From: an uncultured Eubacteriales bacterium
GTDB lineage: Bacteria; Bacillota; Clostridia; Oscillospirales; CAG-382
NCBI GenBank assembly: GCA_900546385.1
Contig: URCT01000109.1
Coordinates: 1-8,160, forward strand
Direction: 5' to 3'
Length of the DNA: 8,160 nt
The notes below the pieces were generated by a model, which searched no databases, had not been told where the DNA came from, and saw only the letters and a program-made list of their open reading frames with translations. Shown in pieces: positions 6,707-8,160 of the stretch; positions within the stretch are counted from its first letter, which is position 1; the number at the start of each line of letters is the position of its first letter. Position numbers and translations under genes: made by a program.

Positions 6707-7168
6707 CTACCCGATTACGATTAAAACGTCGCCTTCCATGACCGTAGCGCCCTGCTGCACGAGAATCTGCTTCACGACACCGGCGCGGTCGGCGTCGATG
6801 TTGTTCTCCATCTTCATGGCTTCGAGCACGACGAGCGTCTGTCCTGCCGCGACGGTATCGCCCACAGCCACCTTTACGCTCAACACGGTGCCCGGCAGCG
6901 GGCATTTCACGCTGGAACCCGACGTCGAAGGCGCGGGAGCGATGCGCGGCGAAGGAGTGGCCGTCGAGGGAGTGATCATGGCGCTGTTGGCCGACTTGGG
7001 GGCCGGGGACACCTGGGGTTTGGAGACCGTCGAGGCTTTCGCGCCCTCGATCTCGACTTCGTAATCCACGCCGTTGACCACGACGTGCGCTACCGTCGAG
7101 GCCTCGTTCACGTCGTCGATCTGGACGTTGTAATTATGTCCGTTGATTTTCAAAGAGTAATCTTTCAT
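6707..7168 (-). CDS. mmdC: Biotin carrier protein of the decarboxylase (BCCP type)
   Basis: A 153-residue biotin carrier that shuttles CO2 between the cytoplasmic carboxyltransferase and the membrane pump. The C-terminal biotinyl domain covers about residues 86-153; the biotinylated lysine is K119 in EAMKM (116-120), followed by the usual hairpin to the VMEGDVLIVIG end. The N-terminus (1-45) is a small beta-rich domain common in Bacteroidetes carriers (YSLKINGHNYNV). A flexible linker rich in Pro, Ala, Ser and Thr (about 46-86) joins them. The ATG is preceded by an A-rich leader (AAAAAAGAAA) and no Shine-Dalgarno site, as is normal for Bacteroidetes. It sits between oadG and oadB in a tight operon. 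It could equally be named the gamma subunit of an oxaloacetate or methylmalonyl-CoA decarboxylase; the adjacent mmdA favours the latter. Confidence 0.94.
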   Translation of the reverse strand: MKDYSLKINGHNYNVQIDDVNEASTVAHVVVNGVDYEVEIEGAKASTVSKPQVSPAPKSANSAMITPSTATPSPRIAPAPSTSGSSVKCPLPGTVLSVKVAVGDTVAAGQTLVVLEAMKMENNIDADRAGVVKQILVQQGATVMEGDVLIVIG

Positions 7169-7204
7169 TTTCTTTTTTGGGTTGTCTTGTTCCGACGCAG
7201 GGTC

Positions 7205-7543
7205 CTATCTCCGGTCGGGAAGCTGGGTTAAACCGTGAATTTTCGAATTCCAGGGCGAATAGGCCCGCTTGATGTTGAGAATGGTCAGCACCTCGGACTC
7301 GCGGTCGTGCAGGGCGCCCTTGTAGATCTTGAGCGCCGTAGCGATGGCTGCGATCTCCTCCTCGCTGATCATCGGCTGGGCGTCGACCTTCCTGCCGCTC
7401 GCCGGACGGACCCGGAAGCAGGCCCCGAAGGCCTTCATAATGAAGATCAGCGCCACTAGCAGGATAAACACCAGGCTGAACCCGATCAGCGACACCCAGA
7501 GTATCTCGGACCATCCCCAGTTCATAACTGTCAGTATTGTCAT
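7205..7543 (-). CDS. oadG: OadG-family small membrane subunit of the decarboxylase
   Basis: A 112-residue protein with the OadG/MmdD layout: a short periplasmic N-terminus, one membrane helix at about 14-38 (SLIGFSLVFILLVALIFIMKAF), then a cytoplasmic tail. The tail includes EEEIAAIATALKIY (about 61-74) and ends with YSPWNSKIHGL, a tail form I associate with Bacteroidetes members. OadG anchors and stabilises the complex, holding the carboxyltransferase near the beta subunit. The start ATG lies 12 bases after the mmdA stop, with GAAAAG but no real Shine-Dalgarno site before it. The next gene begins 36 bases downstream. These small subunits diverge strongly, so the call rests on topology, the tail and its position between mmdA and the biotin carrier. 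Confidence 0.86.
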   Translation of the reverse strand: MTILTVMNWGWSEILWVSLIGFSLVFILLVALIFIMKAFGACFRVRPASGRKVDAQPMISEEEIAAIATALKIYKGALHDRESEVLTILNIKRAYSPWNSKIHGLTQLPDRR

Positions 7544-7555
7544 CTTTTCAGTCTG

Positions 7556-8160
7556 TTAGAGAGGAATGTTCGAATGTTTCTTCGCGGGGTTCTGCAAACG
7601 CTTCGTAGCCAGCGACTGCAAGGCGCGGATCACACGGAAACGCGTGTTGCGCGGCTCGATCACGTCGTCGATATAGCCGTAGCGTGCGGCGTTGTAGGGG
7701 TTGGAGAACTTGTCGTTGTACTCCTGCTCCTTCTCGGCGATGAACTTCGCCTTCTCCTCCGGTTTGTCGGCCAGCTCCTTCAGCTCCTTGCCGTAGAGCA
7801 CCTCGACGGCGCCGCTGGCGCCCATCACGGCGATCTCGGCCGTCGGCCATGCGTAGTTGATGTCGCCGCGGATGTGCTTCGACGACATGACGATGTATGC
7901 GCCTCCGTAAGCCTTGCGCAGCGTCACAGTGATCTTCGGCACGGTGGCCTCGCAGTAGGCGAACAGCAGCTTCGCGCCGTGGGTGATCACGCCGCCGTAC
8001 TCCTGGGTCGTACCCGGCAGGAAGCCCGGAACGTCCACCAGCGTCACGATCGGGATGTTGAACGCGTCGCAGAAACGCACGAAGCGCGCAGCCTTGCGGC
8101 TGGCGTTGATGTCCAGCACGCCGGCCATGAACTTGGGCTGGTTGGCGATGATGCCCACCG
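7556..8160 (-). CDS. mmdA: Acyl-CoA carboxylase / methylmalonyl-CoA decarboxylase alpha (carboxyltransferase), C-terminal 200 residues
   Basis: The last 200 residues of a crotonase-fold carboxyltransferase of the PccB/MmdA family; the first ~310 residues lie off the right edge, since the family is about 515 long. The frame is open to the window end, and a GTG near 8156 is internal, coding the Val of VGIIANQP. Family landmarks are GIIANQP, DVPGFLPGTTQEYGG, HGAKLLFAY, TLRKAYGGAYIVM, WPTAEIAVMGASGAVEVLY and a C-terminal segment with YIDDVIEPRNTR. The enzyme transfers the carboxyl of methylmalonyl-CoA to biotin, or in reverse acts on propionyl-CoA. With oadG, a biotin carrier and oadB just downstream, the Na+-pumping decarboxylase role in the succinate-propionate pathway is most likely. 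Propionyl-CoA carboxylase beta is the alternative that sequence alone cannot exclude. Confidence 0.93.
   Translation of the reverse strand, partial: VGIIANQPKFMAGVLDINASRKAARFVRFCDAFNIPIVTLVDVPGFLPGTTQEYGGVITHGAKLLFAYCEATVPKITVTLRKAYGGAYIVMSSKHIRGDINYAWPTAEIAVMGASGAVEVLYGKELKELADKPEEKAKFIAEKEQEYNDKFSNPYNAARYGYIDDVIEPRNTRFRVIRALQSLATKRLQNPAKKHSNIPL

Noticed and set aside
5479..6741. A 420-residue plus-strand open frame opposite oadB, rich in His, Gln, Glu and Arg
   Set aside because: It is the mirror of a high-GC membrane-protein gene; its composition is what the antisense of hydrophobic codons gives. No ribosome binding site or recognisable domain.

Overview
The window contains nine genes. 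Eight read leftward (minus strand); one small gene, ylmC, reads rightward. It splits into two parts that do not look like the same organism.

Left part (1 to about 5,650). It resembles a Gram-positive spore-forming anaerobe of the Clostridia, perhaps an Oscillospirales-type gut bacterium. The genes have good Shine-Dalgarno sites, GC content is moderate, there is a YlmC/YmxH sporulation-family protein, and dgt sits next to dnaG, an order common in Firmicutes. Right to left it holds the 3' end of an oxaloacetate decarboxylase beta-subunit gene (oadB), then oadA (biotin-dependent carboxyltransferase without a biotin domain). Next come a convergent terminator shared with ylmC(+), a divergent promoter region, hflX (ribosome-associated GTPase), a terminator, dgt (dNTP triphosphohydrolase) and the 5' two-thirds or so of dnaG (primase), which runs off the left edge.

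Right part (about 5,700 to 8,160). It resembles a Bacteroidales genome of Alistipes-like GC content. GC is higher, valine is coded by GTG/GTC rather than GTT, and the genes start without Shine-Dalgarno sites behind A-rich leaders. It is a compact operon read leftward: the 3' end of mmdA (acyl-CoA/methylmalonyl-CoA carboxyltransferase), oadG (small membrane subunit), a biotin carrier protein and oadB (membrane Na+ pump). Together these would make a sodium-pumping methylmalonyl-CoA decarboxylase: MmdA moves CO2 from the acyl-CoA to carrier biotin, and OadB decarboxylates carboxybiotin while exporting Na+.

The two parts meet inside the oadB reading frame, between about 5,644 and 5,706, in one of the most conserved stretches of that protein. 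The frame is intact. The simplest explanation is a metagenomic assembly join at a conserved sequence; homologous recombination or inter-phylum gene transfer is the alternative. Taken at face value the locus would be a sodium pump with two different carboxyltransferases (MmdA and OadA). That novelty depends on the join being real, and I do not regard it as established. I found no CRISPR array, RNA gene, insertion sequence or defence system.
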